A stretch of DNA of 64,000 nucleotides, taken from the NCBI GenBank assembly GCA_947252645.1, contig CAMXWF010000012.1, forward strand, positions 1 through 64,000, in the 5' to 3' direction. The notes below the pieces were generated by a model. It did no database searches, was not told where the DNA came from, and saw nothing but the letters and a program-made list of their open reading frames with translations. A program made the position numbers and the translations under genes. Shown here piece after piece: positions 62,447-64,000 of this stretch; the stretch's first letter is position 1; each line of letters begins with the position of its first letter. Origin of the DNA: an uncultured Bacteroidia bacterium (GTDB lineage Bacteria; Bacteroidota; Bacteroidia; Bacteroidales; CAJPTX01).

Positions 62447-63454
62447 TCACTGCAGGCCCTCCCCCTCCAGCATATCGGCTATAGAACAATAGCCCTTACC
62501 AAATCGCCCTATCACGATATGGTCGAGTAGGCGGATGTCTATCAGCTCTAGGGCCTTTTGTAGACGCTTGGTTTGCTCTACGTCTGAAGCACTCGGCGTG
62601 GGGTCGCCCGAGGGGTGGTTGTGGGCCACGATGACCGACTGCGCGTGGTAGCGCAGGGCCGATCGCACTATGGCCTGTACATCCACATAGGCCCCGGTGG
62701 CCGAGCCCACCGTCAAGCGCTCCATGCCTAGCTCGCGATTCTTCTGATCCATGTACATGGCCCAGAGCTCCTCCACATGCTTGTCTATGACGAGCGGGCC
62801 AACGATCTTGTAGAATACGCTGGGGCTCACCACCTGGCGGCGCCGGTCGGCCGCTGCTACTTTCCGGCGTCGGCCTAGCTCCAAGGCTGCCAGCAGCGTC
62901 ACCGCCTTCGCATCGCCTATCCCCTTCACCCGCTTGAAATCATCGAGCGAAAATCGCCCCAGCTGTTCCAAATCGTTCCCAGCCTCGGCGTACAGCTCCT
63001 CGGCCAGGCGCAACACGGAGATCTCCTGCGTCCCCGTGTTGAGCAGCAAGGCCAACAAATCGCATACCGAGAGGTTGGCCGCCGACTTCTCGTGCAGCAC
63101 GCGCTCCCGAGGGCGTTGGTCCACAGCCTTCTCCCGCATCCGACTGTCGCGGCGCTGTACCAAAGGGCTCTCTTTCGCGGCCGCAGGCTGCGCCTCCTGC
63201 ACCATGGGGTGGGGGCGCAGGACCTCCTCGTCGTCAGCAAGCACTTGCTCCTCCACAACGGCCTCGCCTGCCCCATCTGCCTGGAATAGGCGCATCCGGA
63301 ACTGCCCCTCCTCCACGCCCGTGGGGCGTGCGCACTCCGCCCCCTGGGGGTAGTGCGTCCCCCCGGTGGCCCCGGGACGCACCGCCCTGGCCTCTCCACC
63401 GAGCTTGCCGCCCTGCGCAAGCTCCTCCTTCCTGCTAGTTCCCTGCTCGCGCAT
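62447..63454 (-). CDS. radC: RadC/JAB-domain DNA-repair-type protein with N-terminal extension
   Basis: A 335-aa protein. From Met106 it is a normal 230-aa RadC: RPRERVLHEK, a helix-hairpin-helix (VKGIGDAKAV) and the JAB/MPN metal site AHNHPSGDPTPS. About 105 residues precede it, rich in Gly, Glu, Ala, Arg and Pro. The long start at 63454 is supported by AGGAG right before it and a 6-bp gap from lspA; no ribosome-binding site is visible before Met106. The biological role of RadC is unsettled. Confidence 0.88.
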   Translation of the reverse strand: MREQGTSRKEELAQGGKLGGEARAVRPGATGGTHYPQGAECARPTGVEEGQFRMRLFQADGAGEAVVEEQVLADDEEVLRPHPMVQEAQPAAAKESPLVQRRDSRMREKAVDQRPRERVLHEKSAANLSVCDLLALLLNTGTQEISVLRLAEELYAEAGNDLEQLGRFSLDDFKRVKGIGDAKAVTLLAALELGRRRKVAAADRRRQVVSPSVFYKIVGPLVIDKHVEELWAMYMDQKNRELGMERLTVGSATGAYVDVQAIVRSALRYHAQSVIVAHNHPSGDPTPSASDVEQTKRLQKALELIDIRLLDHIVIGRFGKGYCSIADMLEGEGLQ

Positions 63455-63460
63455 CGTCTC

Positions 63461-64000
63461 CTACCGCCTCTTGCCCCCGTGGGTCAGAAATTTCCAGTGG
63501 AATATCAGCATGTAGAGCACACCGCAGGTGATAGCGGCATCGGCCACGTTGAAGATTGGCTCAAAGAAGATAAATCGCTCCCCACCCCACAGGGGTACCC
63601 ATCCAGGCAGCACCACATCGATGATGGGGCAGTAGAACATATCGACCACCTTCCCATGGAACAAGGGCGCATAGCCCCCCTCTGCGGGTAGGAATGTCGC
63701 TACCGCTGGGGCCATCTGCCCGTCGGGCAGCACCTCTAGCCCCCCGCTGCTGCTGAAAAGAAGCCCGTAGAAGGTCCCATCGATGATGTTACCCAGAGCC
63801 CCCACGAAGATGAACGCTAAGCCCAGCACGAACCCCTTGGGGATCTCCTTGAAGCGAATAAACCAGTGGAGCATATAGGCTAACAGGGCTGTGGCCACTA
63901 TCCTGAAGGTACTCAAAAGCAGCTTGCCCAATTCCCCACCAGCGGAAAGGCCAAAGGCCATTCCGTTGTTCTCCGTGAACACTAGACGTACCTTATCGCC
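63461..64000 (-). CDS. lspA: lipoprotein signal peptidase (5' end beyond the window)
   Basis: Signal peptidase II removes the signal peptide of lipidated prolipoproteins; the many lipoproteins in this window depend on it. At least 179 residues are visible, and the frame stays open to base 64000 (GDKVRLVFTENNGMAFG), so the true start lies outside. The catalytic aspartates are in GNIIDG and FNVADA. An insertion between them (about 55 residues, from the first Asp to VVDMFY) is common in Bacteroidota LspA. Four TM segments are expected; three are seen. It is coupled to radC. Confidence 0.92.
   Translation of the reverse strand, partial: GDKVRLVFTENNGMAFGLSAGGELGKLLLSTFRIVATALLAYMLHWFIRFKEIPKGFVLGLAFIFVGALGNIIDGTFYGLLFSSSGGLEVLPDGQMAPAVATFLPAEGGYAPLFHGKVVDMFYCPIIDVVLPGWVPLWGGERFIFFEPIFNVADAAITCGVLYMLIFHWKFLTHGGKRR

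Noticed and set aside
1..64000. tRNA, rRNA, tmRNA, RNase P RNA or CRISPR array
   Set aside because: I looked through the intergenic regions for T-loop motifs, tmRNA and RNase P signatures and regularly spaced repeats and found none; a covariance-model search could still reveal a divergent RNA.

Overview
The window reads as a chromosomal segment of a high-GC member of the Bacteroidota, most likely order Bacteroidales. The evidence is a recurrent -7 promoter element of the form TAnnTTTG or TAccTTcG in front of many genes, the conserved DUF4271-hemD-rnpA-yidD block, the rpsF-rpsR-rplI order, an EF-G2-type elongation factor paralog and several outer-membrane beta-barrel families typical of this phylum. 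Genus or species cannot be fixed from the sequence alone. Most of the DNA is housekeeping. I found no rRNA, tRNA, CRISPR array, transposase or integrase.

Left part (1-36.9 kb, mostly + strand). A low-GC cupin gene lies between two nearly identical terminators. It is followed by grpE-dnaJ (minus strand), cysS, lemA, a B12-dependent ribonucleotide reductase with a structured leader, an NlpE-like lipoprotein, engB-prs, a short-chain fatty acid transporter, a large chemoreceptor, and a run of mqnE (futalosine menaquinone pathway), a nucleotidyltransferase and a LysO-type exporter. An HpaII-type restriction-modification pair is inserted after that. Next come a nitroreductase, the EF-G2 paralog, three lipoproteins (two of them tandem paralogs), a polyprenyl synthase, a tandem-Usp protein, a Ca2+ P-type ATPase, trxB, a 0.9-kb gene-free stretch with short repeats, dnaK, an orphan lipoprotein and an SDR39U1-type epimerase.

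Middle (37-47 kb, mixed strands). The DUF4271-hemD-rnpA-yidD cluster on the minus strand faces a CapA-type phosphatase and rnhB across back-to-back promoters. Then come PepSY and TPM membrane proteins on the minus strand, and rpsF-rpsR-rplI, purE and rsmA on the + strand.

Right part (47-64 kb, all minus strand). A complete tripartite ABC-2 exporter (TolC, lipoprotein membrane-fusion protein, two ATPases equal to a split YbhF, two permeases) is preceded by what looks like a protease propeptide without its protease. Upstream of that lie lipid-anchored MsrB, a small barrel, and an overlapping group of a 1039-aa TPR protein, a 336-aa TPR paralog, a plug-less TonB-receptor-like barrel and an O-antigen-ligase-like protein. 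Last come radC with an unusual N-terminal extension and lspA, which runs off the window end.

Base composition differs between the halves. The + strand is G-biased to about 38 kb and C-biased after it, partly independent of gene strand, which suggests a replichore boundary or an inversion endpoint. The points most worth a second look are this skew switch, the terminator-flanked cupin, the GTPase-compromised EF-G paralog, the orphan propeptide beside the exporter, the TPR/TPR/barrel operon and the chemoreceptor with a long linker and CheR-type tail.
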